NCBI GenBank assembly: GCA_964035015.1
Contig: OZ035998.1
Span: forward strand, 16,236,679-16,300,678
Reading direction: 5' to 3'
From: Corallium rubrum
Taxonomy: Eukaryota > Cnidaria > Anthozoa > Scleralcyonacea > Coralliidae
DNA: 64,000 nt
The notes beneath the pieces were generated by a model. It ran no database searches and had not been told where the DNA came from. It saw nothing but the letters and a program-made list of their open reading frames with translations. Shown in pieces: positions 37,141 to 47,000 of the stretch. The stretch's first letter is position 1; every line of letters begins with the position of its first letter. The translations under genes were made by a program, and so were the position numbers.

Positions 37141-37390
37141 AATGCTATCGTCGGAAATTTTTAAATCAAGGAAATGCACTTCATCGTCGGGAAAGGTATC
37201 CACCGTGAATGTAAGGTTTTTATCAAAGCTGTTAAATTTAGATAGCACAAAAGGAATATCACTTGGCTTGATAAGTGCCAAAGTGTCATCCGCATAGCGT
37301 CGGTAGAATTTTATTATGCCCGATTCAATTAATTCAGAAACAATAGTATTTTCAAATTCAGTAAGTATTATATTTGCAAGAACAAATTGC
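37140..37390 (-). pseudogene. PLE reverse transcriptase fragment
   Basis: Minus strand: FVLANIILTEFENTIVSELI, then IIKFYRRYADDTLALI (the catalytic motif in PLE style, RYADDT), then FPDDEVHFLDLKISDDSI. The 5' part of the RT is absent: upstream lies the plus-strand PLE end at 37403. Confidence 0.85.
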
Positions 37391-37397
37391 AACCACA

Positions 37398-37850
37398 AAT
37401 ACATCCACAAATACATCGGTAAAACTGAACGCTGCCTTCAAACTCGCCTTTCTGAACACTCTAACATCAACACTAGCGCTGTAGCACAACACTTAATTGA
37501 TTGTCCTCATGCTCAACACCTTGCCAACTTCAACATTCTTTACGACCACCTTAATAACACCTCTGATTTCCCTCTTCTTGGACCTAGCTTATTAAACCAA
37601 ATATTTAATAACTTTAAAATAATTCATTCCTGTAAATTTGGTAATACAAATCAATTACTTATTTTAGAAGCTCTTTTAATCAAATTTAGAAAGCCTGAAC
37701 TGAACAGTGGCCTAAAGGCCAGCAAAGAACTCTCTTTATTTCCTTATTTTTAGAACTTGTAATATGTACTATAGATCCTTTCACCACTGTCAACCGTTTA
37801 CTTTTATCTTCTTTTGCTTGAAGCAATTTAGCTGATTTGTCAACCTGGTG

Positions 37851-37855
<5 letters not shown>
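37398..37855 (+). pseudogene. Second PLE 3' part: GIY-YIG endonuclease and 3' UTR
   Basis: Plus frame: CNHKYIHKYIGKTERCLQTR, then LSEHSNINTSAVAQHL, IDCPHAQHLANFNILY, FGNTNQLLILEALLIKFRKP, ending LSLFPYF (stop near 37753). GIY-YIG-type core with YIGKTE. A 12-bp duplication (ACAAATACATCC) produces the doubled HKYIHKYIG at the 5' edge. The 3' UTR ends directly in (TA)n at 37856. Same family as the minus PLE, head-to-head with it. Confidence 0.85.

Positions 37856-37916
<61 letters not shown>
37856..37916. repeat. (TA)n tract at the plus-strand PLE 3' end
   Basis: About 30 TA units between the PLE 3' UTR and the 180-bp palindrome. Confidence 0.95.
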
Positions 37917-37919
<3 letters not shown>

Positions 37920-38094
37920 ATGAAAAACACACAAGTTACTTCATAAAGAACTTTATTTCACTACAAATTTGTTTCGTATGGCAAGCGTAGTGCTTGCCAC
38001 ACACGAGTGTGGCAAGCACTACGCTTGCCATACGAAACAAATTTGTAGTGAAATAAAGTTCTTTATGAAGTAACTTGTGTGTTTTTCATCTTAT
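37915..38094. mobile_element. 180-bp near-perfect palindrome with a hammerhead-like arm
   Basis: Centre at 38004/38005 with a single mismatched pair beside it. Each arm reads outwards as ...GTGTGGCAAGC-ACTAC-GCTTGCCATAC, GAAACAAATTTGTA. That fits hammerhead stem II, GAAA, a palindromic stem III (ACAAATTTGT) and a GUA cleavage triplet. The CUGANGA box is cut off at the palindrome centre, where only ACGA remains. Confidence 0.75.
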
Positions 38095-38168
38095 GTTATG
38101 CTCTGCTTACGCATTGAGCACTCTATCCGTACGATATTATACTCGATATTTTTTATCGCAACACTTTG

Positions 38169-38169
<1 letters not shown>

Positions 38170-38203
<34 letters not shown>
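38170..38203. repeat. (TA)n tract
   Basis: About 16 TA units before the right member of the hammerhead-bearing inverted pair. Confidence 0.95.
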
Positions 38204-38204
<1 letters not shown>

Positions 38205-38317
38205 TCAGTAAGCTTGTAAATTATTCGTTTGATAATGACTTTGAAATAGAGTCGAAATATTACCTCTCATTTTGTTTTATCTTGTTTTTAACTTGAATAT
38301 CAAGTCTCAAGATGACG
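38203..38317 (+). mobile_element. Hammerhead-bearing PLE end, right member of the inverted pair
   Basis: Inverted copy of 25392-25507. The hammerhead-like core at 38229-38262 has the same C3-to-T and G8-to-A changes. After 38317 the sequence (to about 38510) is unassigned. Confidence 0.65.
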
Positions 38318-38519
38318 ATTTTCAGATTATGTTTTATTCTTTATTTTTTAAAATTGTCGGCTGGTTATGGTTTTTTACCTAACTTTGTAAAAAACTTTCT
38401 AAAGGCTTTACATTTATGATTGTATAATAAAACAATTATTGAATTCGGTTATCACACGATATCAAGGCCTCTGTTTGTGTTATCCGCCTCAGCCATCCAT
38501 AAGAAATAACAAATATTAC

Positions 38520-38800
38520 CAGGGTTAAGTCACGTTGGCTTGAAAAACAGAGAAAAATCTTCTCGACGTTTCGAGCGAAGGCCCTTCGTCAGGAGAAATT
38601 AGTAAACAACTCACATGTGGTCACGCGTATTTATAGCAGAGCTACAATGGGAATCACGTGAACACATGTAAGCCAATAAAAACAAAGTAAACAAATAAAT
38701 TAATATGTAATTTTAGCCTGTGTGCAGGTACTGACCCAATTTGTGGGTCAGTTTTTAAGAAATAACACTTCCTTTGTTCTGTCAATGTTACTGATTCGGG

Positions 38801-38802
<2 letters not shown>
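38520..38802 (-). mobile_element. Solo PLE end with an intact-looking hammerhead core
   Basis: Minus strand, from a (TA)n tract (38803-38854) to the hammerhead at 38592-38565. It contains a short hairpin (CTGACCCAATTTGTGGGTCAG near 38729-38750). There is no coding sequence. Confidence 0.6.
38565..38592 (-). ncRNA. Hammerhead ribozyme motif, all core bases present
   Basis: Minus strand: CTGACGA, stem II AGGGC-CTTC-GCTC (with a mismatch/G-U closing), GAAA, then CGTC. Hammerhead core CUGANGA...GAAA...NUH is complete (cleavage after GUC). The bases either side can form a short stem I (TTCTC / GAGAAG). Stem III is only the self-complementary ACGT, so cleavage would need a dimer, as known for PLE hammerheads. 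Confidence 0.62.

Positions 38803-38854
<52 letters not shown>
38803..38854. repeat. (TA)n tract
   Basis: Abuts the solo PLE end. Confidence 0.95.
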
Positions 38855-38856
<2 letters not shown>

Positions 38857-39082
38857 TCAACAAGCGTCCAGGCACACGTCCTGTCAAAACATTAGCACAT
38901 AGTCTTCCTGCACGCACGGTTTCTGTCTTCAATATAAGTCACAGTAGTTCACGCAACTCACACACGATTGAATGAGTTCCAAGTTTGCGCGTGCGTTTAT
39001 CGGTTATTGCGGAAAAGACCCATGCAGTCCTTGCTTAAATTGAACTGAACATTGAACAGAAGCTTTAATCAAACTCACTGAA
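38855..39082. other. Unassigned DNA between (TA)n and the ATACA array
   Basis: No frame or repeat pair recognised. Confidence 0.35.
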
Positions 39083-39221
39083 CAATACAATACAATACAA
39101 TACAATACAATACAATACAATACAATACAATACAATACAATACAATACAATACAATACAATACAATACAATACAATACAATACAATACAATACAATACAA
39201 TACAATACAATACAATACAAT
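39083..39221. repeat. (ATACA)n pentanucleotide array
   Basis: About 28 nearly perfect units. The minus frame of Leu-Tyr-Cys-Ile-Val repeats is an artefact. Confidence 0.97.
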
Positions 39222-39349
39222 AAAAAAGATTAACTGCTTAACGTTTAATTGCTTAACGTGGAATTAAATGCTTAACGTTTTAGGTTTGTTTATGATATGT
39301 CTAGTAATTATCCAGTGGAATAATTATAAGGGTATTTCACCCATGCACC

Positions 39350-39352
<3 letters not shown>

Positions 39353-39396
<44 letters not shown>
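39353..39396. repeat. (TA)n tract
   Basis: Short TA tract about 90 bp before the 3.8-kb element. Confidence 0.95.
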
Positions 39397-39404
<8 letters not shown>

Positions 39405-39637
39405 TATCTTGGGCCCATGGCGGTTATATACCATTTCCTTCGTTAAAAAGCACTTATTCATTATGTAATATCTTAATTATTCATATATTCATAGTCCCTG
39501 GAATTAAAGTGTCTGGAAACGCGGCGTACTTGAAAGGGAAAACACGGCAAGTTTTTGCCCCATATTGAGGTGGCACCGTCAAGGCTATCAATATGGCGCT
39601 TTGAAATATTGACGATGATGAGTTTCACTTGAAGACT

Positions 39638-39818
39638 CTCTCCTCCGCAGAGGCTTTTATCACTTCACTATAATTTGGAAATATGAAAATCCGATGAAAA
39701 TGCTTTTATCACTTCACTATAATTTGGAAATATGAAAATCCGATGAAAATCCGCTGAAATTGAGAACGCGGGCGAAGAAAGGGTGAAGTGATAAAAGCCT
39801 CTGCGGAGGAGAGAGACT
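39638..39818. mobile_element. MITE with an internal 46-bp duplication
   Basis: CTCTCTCCTCCGCAGAGGCT and TTTTATCACTTCA at the left face their inverse at the right. TTTTATCACTTCACTATAAT...CCGATGAAAAT is tandemly duplicated inside. Confidence 0.75.
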
Positions 39819-39979
39819 TGAAGATATCCCTTTTCAAACAATCTACTGGAAATGATTAAATTACCATCACTTGTCAACACTTTGGTTTGGTACGAGATAT
39901 TTGATGACATATTTTGTCAATGATAATACGGCTTTAGTGTTCTAAATTGATTCTCTAACCCCCCGGAACAATAACACTA

Positions 39980-40280
39980 CAGTATCCAGGGGTGATTCCG
40001 GGGTGTGTTTTTGAAGTTTCTGCGGAGAAGGCGTCTGTTTCTACGGAGAAGGTGCACATTTCTACGGAGAAGTGACGTATTTGTACGGAGAGACGTGGCG
40101 CAATCCGAAAGAAGTTTACTATTTTCATGTAGAAAGGTTTCGTTTACCGCTGCAGACGTACACTTAGACAGAGAAGGGCGGGTGTTTATACGGAAAAGTG
40201 ATACGATTCTGCGGAACATGTTTGCATTTCCACGGAGAAGCGTCACTTTTCCACGGAGAAGCTCAATTTCCACGGAGAAG
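39980..40280. repeat. 21-bp-period degenerate minisatellite (ACGGAGAAG core)
   Basis: TTTCTACGGAGAAG-like words recur about 13 times without loss of 21-bp phase. As a result both a minus frame (39977-40273, heptads such as LLRRNVH LLRRNRR LLRRNFK) and a plus frame (40005-40349) stay open. I treat these as repeat translations. The start and stop of neither frame has gene-like context. Confidence 0.75.
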
Positions 40281-41190
40281 CTACGTGTTTTGGTAATTAG
40301 TAACTATTTTGTGTTTTTAAACTTGTTATCATTTTCTGTACATAAATGAGTGGTCTTAACGTTTTCATTAATTAAGTGTTATCTTTGTTACTATTTTACT
40401 AGTAATACATAAAATTATCCTGTGCAGTGATCACAGACTTCTCTACAGTATGTTTTCTGGCTTTTAATGGCAGATTAGTGATATCAGTGCAGTTTCCTTT
40501 CTCATGACATCCTGAAACATTTCCTTGTATAACCAAACAAATGCGATCGGGGGTTACTATTATTAACCAGCGGTCAAGTCATTCTAAGTATAGGTTATTT
40601 TGAAATAAACGCATATCCCCGAGGGGCCTCAAAATAACGTACTTATTGTCGCAAATTATTGCTTAATTTATGCATGGTGTAATTATAGGTATGCATACGT
40701 ATAGTAACAAAGAACAATGTAAAGGGTGATTTCCGTTATGCGCCAATATTAGTGTTATAGTATGTGTAATTTTTAGTGTGTGTTAGACCGTCAACGTGTG
40801 TAGTCGTATGGTAATCGTGTAGTTAAATGTAAGAAATTGAAGATAAATAAAGTCACAGATTGTGAAAGATACAGTCCCAGTGTGTTCTTGAGCAACCGAA
40901 TCAGCAAAGAGCGTGAGTTCACGATCGCGGAGTGAATTAGGCAACACTTATTTTTCACATGGAGAGGTTGACGATATTAGACGGGAAGATTAGAGGAGAA
41001 TATTATAGCGGGGAATGGTAGAGGGGAATATTAGAGCCTTAGAGGGGAATGTTAATCTATTGTTTTGCCAGGGGCTATTGAATATATTCCCCTAAAAGAA
41101 CAAAGGAAACCGAGGCATGTGAAGAATAACATCGGATAAAGTATAACTTTCTCTGGAAATCATCAAATTCAGATGAACAAATTATATAAT
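40281..41190. other. Unassigned interior of the 3.8-kb element
   Basis: Short inverted words around 40590-40640 (GGTTATTTTGAAATAAACG / CTCAAAATAACG) and AGAGGGGAATATTAG-like repeats at 40980-41060. No coding frame. Confidence 0.4.
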
Positions 41191-42437
41191 TACAGAATCA
41201 TCCTCAGAAACATGAGAAAATTTTTCATGATGTCTTACACTACTAAAGTCACCGAAAAATTTCGGCTGACTCGAGCGGGATTTGAACTCGCACCTTCGGG
41301 ATTCCGGTCCGCCGCTCTACCTGTTGAGCTATCGAGCCGCACAGGGACTGGAGGCAAGTTCTATCCAACTTAAGTGCACGAGATATTCTCGCGACAACTT
41401 AACGCTTATCCGTGAGGACGTGCAGTGTTTCAATTCTATTACAGAATCATCCTCAGAAACATGAGAAAATTTTTCATGATGTCTTACACTGCTAAAGTCA
41501 ACCGAAAAATTTCGGCTGACTCGAGCGGGATTTGAACTCGCACCTTCGGGATTCCGGTCCGCCGCTCTACCTGTTGAGCTATCGAGCCGCACAGGGATTG
41601 GAGGCAAGTTCTATCCAACTTAAGTGCACGAGATATTCTCGCGACAACTTAACGCTTATCCGTGAGGACGTGCAGTGTTTCAATTCTATTACAGAATCAT
41701 CCTCAGAAACATGAGAAAATTTTTCATGATGTCTTACACTGCTAAAGTCAACCGAAAAATTTCGGCTGACTCGAGCGGGATTTGAACTCGCACCTTCGGG
41801 ATTCCGGTCCGCCGCTCTACCTGTTGAGCTATCGAGCCGCACAGGGATTGGAGGCAAGTTCTCTATCCAACTTAAGTGCACGAGATATTCTCGCGACAAC
41901 TTAACGCTTATCCGTGAGGACGTGCAGTGTTTCAATTCTATTACAGAATCATCCTCAGAAACATGAGAAAATTTTTCATGATGTCTTACACTGCTAAAGT
42001 CAACCGAAAAATTTCGGCTGACTCGAGCGGGATTTGAACTCGCACCTTCGGGATTCCGGTCCGCCGCTCTACCTGTTGAGCTATCGAGCCGCACAGGGAT
42101 TGGAGGCAAGTTCTATCCAACTTAAGTGCACGAGATATTCTCGCGACAACTTAACGCTTATCCGTGAGGACGTGCAGTGTTTCAATTCTATTACAGAATC
42201 ATCCTCAGAAACATGAGAAAATTTTTCATGATGTCTTACACTGCTAAAGTCAACCGAAAAATTTCGGCTGACTCGAGCGGGATTTGAACTCGCACCTTCG
42301 GGATTCCGGTCCGCCGCTCTACCTGTTGAGCTATCGAGCCGCACAGGGATTGGAGGCAAGTTCTATCCAACTTAAGTGCACGAGATATTCTCGCGACAAC
42401 TTAACGCTTATCCGTGAGGACGTGCAGTGTTTCAATA
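41191..42437 (-). repeat. Head-to-tail array of five ~250-bp tRNA-like units
   Basis: Unit starts (ACAGAATCATCCTCAGAAAC) lie at about 41191, 41441, 41691, 41943 and 42193: period 250, with one 252-bp unit (AAGTTCTCTATCC, two extra bases). Each unit carries one tRNA-like segment on the minus strand: 41268-41338, 41518-41588, 41768-41838, 42020-42090 and 42270-42340. The 92- and 176-codon minus frames across the array (…LDSSTGRAADRNPEG…) are translations of tRNA sequence, not protein genes. Confidence 0.9.
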
Positions 42438-42853
42438 TCTCGTGCACTTAAGTTGGATAGAACTTGCCTCCAATCCCTGTGCGGCTCGATAGCTCAACAG
42501 GTAGAGCGGCGGACCGGAATCCCGAAGGTGCGAGTTCAAATCCCGCTCGAGTCAGCCGAAATTTTTCGGTTGACTTTAGCAGTGTAAGACATCATGAAAA
42601 ATTTTCTCATGTTTCTGAGGATGATTCTGTAATAGAATTGAAACACTGCACGTCCTCACGGATAAGCGTTAAGTTGTCGCGAGAATATCTCGTGCACTTA
42701 AGTTGGATAGAACTTGCCTCCAATCCCTGTGCGGCTCGATAGCTCAACAGGTAGAGCGGCGGACCGGAATCCCGAAGGTGCGAGTTCAAATCCCGCTCGA
42801 GTCAGCCGAAATTTTTCGGTTGACTTTAGCAGTGTAAGACATCATGAAAAATT
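42438..42853 (+). repeat. Two inverted units of the same array
   Basis: At about 42437 the array flips: TTTCAATATCTCGTGCACTT joins the ends of two facing units. tRNA-like segments are on the plus strand at 42483-42553 and 42733-42803. The array's outer borders are both AATTATATAAT (about 41181 and 42851). Confidence 0.88.
42483..42553 (+). tRNA. tRNA-like unit (representative of seven)
   Basis: Acceptor GGCTCGA / TCGAGTC pairs over all seven positions (one G-U). The D-arm GCTC-AACAGGTA-GAGC and T-arm GCGAG-TTCAAAT-CCCGC (one mismatch) are good, so both internal promoter boxes look usable. The anticodon arm is poor (GCGGA-CCGGAAT-CCCGA, three pairs, no U33), so no isotype is assigned. More likely a tRNA-derived repeat than a working tRNA. 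Confidence 0.45.
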
Positions 42854-43260
42854 ATATAATGTAGCGTGTATATGCTTGTACACTAACTTCAATGTCACTT
42901 GGAAATGTCTATAACAAATGTGTACGTTGCCTTCGTCTATTTATCTGCGAATATATTTTATATAAACGACGTGTCGTCGTATTCCTTTGTATACGGTATT
43001 ATTTCCAAGACGCCTTTGCCACATCTGACGCAGATCGAATGCGCGCTTAATAATAGACTTATTCTTTCGTGTTTTTTCTCCGCGATTATTACTCTACATC
43101 CATATGTTGAACAATTTGCATCAACATCAGTTGAGCTTTGTTAAGATTTAACCCGGCAGTACTTTTGCTGAGCGTAGCTAAGCAGATAACGTCTGAAGCC
43201 GGAGTGCCCCTTCTTCCCACGTGATCAGAATTTGAGAGGGAACAAAAAGTGTGCGCTTTG
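42854..43260. other. Unassigned right part of the 3.8-kb element
   Basis: No domain in the 81- and 69-codon frames; no repeat pair found. Confidence 0.35.
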
Positions 43261-43459
43261 AAGTACGCCGCGTTTCCAGATACTTTAACTCCAGGCACTA
43301 TGATATATTTATTATAGCTACAAAATATGCATATTTATAATTAAGAAATCAGATAATAAACGGCACAAAGTACAACCCAATATGCACCAATATCACCGAG
43401 TTCATCTTACTATAATTGACGATTGAGAAGCTATTTCAAAAACGAGTGGGACTCCGTGT

Positions 43460-43626
43460 TTTACCAGGGGTTGCAAACACTCAAGAACAATAAAAATCAC
43501 TCGGCTTGCGCCTTGCAGCCTCGTGATTTTCATTATTCATTTCTCTCATGTTTTACAAACACTCGAGAACAATGAAAATTACTCGGTTAACGGCGTCGAG
43601 ATTTCTCGTGTTTGTAACCCCTGGTT
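43460..43626. mobile_element. MITE with ACCAGGGGTT ends
   Basis: ACCAGGGGTTGCAAACACTC at the left and GTGTTTGTAACCCCTGGT at the right. AACACTCGAGAACAATGAAAA-type words are repeated in direct order inside. Confidence 0.7.
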
Positions 43627-44498
43627 TACCCTCCCACTCGTTTATGAAATATTACTTACGAGGTTTCTATCTATAAATACGTACCTGTATTCAACGCTGC
43701 GTTTTGTTGCTCAGTTGCTGCTCATGAACGTACACTCAATCCGACTGTTGTTTTTTTCTCTTCCTGTCTCGGCGTCTCTCTCTATATATATTGAACCTTC
43801 TTGGCAGCGCTGGCAAAGGAACTCACTTGGGAAATAATGAAATGCGTAGGTCCTTTTACGTATTTTGACAAATATCACCTGTTAGGCTTTCCTGATTTAC
43901 TTACCTGCCGGATCACTTAACTAAAGTCTTTAAAGTTAATTCTTATATATAAAGACATGGCTTTCGTGCGCTTAAATTTCAAATACCACACATAATAACT
44001 TAATAATCGATAATTGCTTTTTTGTTCAGAGTTGCTAAGTCTTTCCAATCCAGTATATATATATATAGGTCATTCTTGTGTATTTTACTCTGGCTAACAC
44101 CAAACGATTGTACTCGTCACAGCTAGGAAAGCCCACCGACGAGAAAGGGTTAAACACTATATATACTATGTCAATAACAGCCGAAAATATTTGCATGCAT
44201 GCATGGTTGTGTTTATACCGCTTGAAACATAAAGATTCGCCACATACTTAATTGTTAATCCATCTTTGTTTTAATTCAATCATTTAATACCAGAAGTGAT
44301 TTCTAACTTCTCTGGATATATGTCAGTAGTAAGATTATTTTTATGAAGAACACTATATAAAGTAAATTAGACCGAGTTGGTCATCATTTGGACCAGCTGA
44401 CACGCCTATATAAGCTTTACGTCTTAAGCTTTGCGTGGTTATACTATAATCGCCAACTATTCACGAGTATTATCGGTAAATTTAAGTTTACGTTTTCG
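43627..44498. other. Intergenic, nothing firmly recognised
   Basis: A dispersed-repeat piece (TTTTACTCTGGCTAAC...) lies at 44080-44155, in inverted order relative to 18.9 and 20.6 kb. Otherwise AT-rich with no frame of note. Confidence 0.4.
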
Positions 44499-44502
44499 TT
44501 TA

Positions 44503-45336
44503 AAGTGTATATGAAATGAAAATTAAGTTTGTCTAATTTGGAAGAACTCTTGATATTGTAAAGTAACATCTTCTACAGTTTTTCAATATCTTACTTCGCT
44601 CTTGAGATCTTACTATTTGTTTGATATGTAAATGATCACACTGCATACGTCACATTGTATAATGAGTTACTGAGAAATCGTGCATATCATTGATATTAAT
44701 CTGTTAAATCGCTTGAACCTGTGTTTGTCTAAAGTCATGAGACAAATACACCTACATGCTCAGTTTCGTGTGACTTTGTTCGATAACTTCAACAATATTC
44801 CTAATTTTCCAACAACTCATTACACAATGTGACGTATGCAGTGTGCTCATTTACATATCAAACAAATAGTAACATCTCAAAAATGAAGTAAGATTTGGAA
44901 AAACTGTAGAAGATGTTACTTTACAATATCAAGAGTTTTTTCAAATTAGACAAACTTAATTTTCATTTCCAGTTTGTTTGATATGCCAATGACACAACTT
45001 TTTACGTCACATGTGCATAATGAGTATTATGAGTTACCGAGAGAAGGTTACATGTCTTTGCTATTGTGAAACGAAATCACTTGGAATTCTACATGTTTGG
45101 TGTTGTGGGTAGAAACACGCACATGCTTCCTTTGAGTTAAGCCCATGTTTTCATGATAGCAAAGATATGTAATGAATTATGCACATGTGACGTAAAAAGT
45201 TGTGTCATTTGCATATCAAATAAACTGGAATATCTTAAAAACGAAGCAAGGAAACCAAAAATTGCAAAATATGTTATTTTATCATTTTAAATGTTCTTTT
45301 CAATAAAACAAACTTAATTTTCGAGTCATATGCCCT
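44503..45336. mobile_element. Two fused Kolobok-type MITE copies (AGTGTATATGAAA ends)
   Basis: Copy A (44503-44969) starts after TTAA with AGTGTATATGAAATGAAAAT and has ~75-bp-plus arms. Its right end lacks the terminal CACT. Copy B (44970-45336) lacks its left end but keeps inner arms (TGACACAACTTTTTACGTCA and inverse) and a right end before TTAA (45337-45340). Confidence 0.72.
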
Positions 45337-45738
45337 TTAAGACTTCAGGCTACTGTTGACGTAATTTTGATTTAATTCTTTGCATTGACTGTTGCGGGTA
45401 TTGTTCACATTTTATAAAACAAAAGTTTATGCCAACTAAGACGAAATACTGTTAGACTGTAAAGTTGGCCAACTGCGCGGAGAATTTTCGATCGTCATTG
45501 CCGTTTTTGCGCGGACAGATCGCCAAATGCGCAGGAAAATGGAAAAAATGGCGAAAAAGACATGTTTTCAGTCAATTTTTGGCAAAATGCGCGGATTTCG
45601 CCAAATTTGCAAAAAATTGCGCGGAGAATAGTGAGTGATTGCTGTATACTAATCAAGACCTTTTTTTGTCCTTTCTCATGAATTATTATAATGACACATT
45701 TGAACTCTATACTAGCTGGTCATCCAATTATATATAAA

Positions 45739-45822
<84 letters not shown>

Positions 45823-46058
45823 CGCCGCCAATTGTCAACCCACCGCTCTTGAAAACACTATCAAGCTGCATGGACGACTGCATACGCATTAGGTTTCTTG
45901 CTGATAGCTTTTTCACGAGAATCAGAAGTTTAGCTTATACCCGAACCCGGGTGCTAATCTCGACATGCGTGGAGTCCACTTTACACGCGAGATGAAAAGC
46001 TGAAAGTAATTCTGAAACCTGTTTATATAACATATTTATAGACATATATATTTTGAAA

Positions 46059-46104
<46 letters not shown>

Positions 46105-46514
46105 ATTAAATCTACAACTTGCGCAGTTCGGATAGCAGGGTGCTGGTAACTAACCTGTTAAATTATTCAAGCTCTAGTTAAAATTTAAAAGAGAACAACG
46201 AAGAAAAGGATAGTGAAAGAGTCAATTGAGATGGGCTAGGAAACAAATAGCCGATTTAATATATCTTGAAGTGAAACCAGAGAACCTGAAGAAACCAAAC
46301 ACCGTATAGTAAACAAAAACTCGATCTGAATTGGAGTGTTTGTGGTCACTCAGTTGTCTCGAAATCATTTCAGTTAAAGTTAAAGTTAACGGTAGGGGAT
46401 TTGCATTTATGTAATAATTATATTTATTTAGTATTTATATATTGTGTAAACGCCAAGAACGGTATACAGTTCAGTAACCTTGACCTTGTCCTTATGTTGT
46501 TTTCAAGTTTTCGC
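45337..46514. other. Intergenic with two (TA)n tracts
   Basis: (TA)n at 45742-45819 and 46061-46101. AAATGCGCGGA / GCGCGGAGAAT words repeat at 45475-45625. No coding frame. Confidence 0.5.
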
Positions 46515-46518
46515 TTAA

Positions 46519-46996
46519 AGTGTATATGAAACGAAAATTAAGTTTGTCTTATTTGAAAGAACTCCTAAAATAATGGGGAATATCAATTTACAGCTTTTTC
46601 ATATTTTACTTAGTTCTTGAGATATTTAGACTTATGTGATATTCAAATGACATAACTTATGGTTCGTTTTTTTCTAATTAACATATTCGAAAATCGTGAA
46701 TATTTTTAAGATTATTGATCAAAATCACTTGTAGCTTGTCTTTCATGTTTAGTTGCATGAACTGTAGCAATATGCAAAGTTTCTAGTTATTTTGTTCAAT
46801 AATCTTAAAAATATTCGCGATTTTCGAATATGTTAATTAGTGAAAAAACGAACCATACGTTATCTCATTTGAATATCACACAAGTCTAAATATCTCAAGA
46901 ACTAAGTAAAACATGAAACAGCTGTAAATTGATATTCCCCATTATTTTAAGAGTTCTTTCAAATAAGACAAACTTAATTTTCGTTTCATATACACT
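46519..46996. mobile_element. Complete Kolobok-type MITE, TTAA-flanked
   Basis: AGTGTATATGAAACGAAAAT at the left, inverse at the right, TTAA at 46515-46518 and 46997-47000. The arms extend about 230 bp, so nearly the whole element is a palindrome. Ends resemble those of the 1.69-kb elements at 8.9 and 13.4 kb. Confidence 0.85.
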
Positions 46997-47000
46997 TTAA

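Larger units (their letters stand above)
39490..43302. mobile_element. 3.8-kb element with 42-bp TIRs and a 7-bp TSD, carrying tandem arrays
   Basis: The left TIR (39490-39531: CATAGTCCCTGGAATTAAAG ...GCGGCGTACTT) faces 43261-43302 inverted (CATAGTGCCTGGAGTTAAAG...), about 37 of 42 identical. ATATATT borders both ends (39483-39489, 43303-43309). Inside are a MITE (39638-39818), a 21-bp minisatellite, about 900 bp of unassigned DNA and the tRNA-like array. No transposase-like frame is visible, so it is non-autonomous if it is one element. The superfamily is unknown. Confidence 0.6.

Noticed and set aside
39004..39210. 68-codon Tyr-Cys-Ile-Val-Leu frame
   Set aside because: Translation of the (ATACA)n pentanucleotide array.
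41329..42742. Repeated 92- and 176-codon frames with STGRAADRNPEG
   Set aside because: Antisense or sense reading of the tRNA-like units; this peptide style is a known artefact of translated tRNA sequence.
41191..42853. CRISPR-like regular array
   Set aside because: Units are ~250 bp and identical throughout, with no short repeat/variable spacer structure; the genome is eukaryotic.
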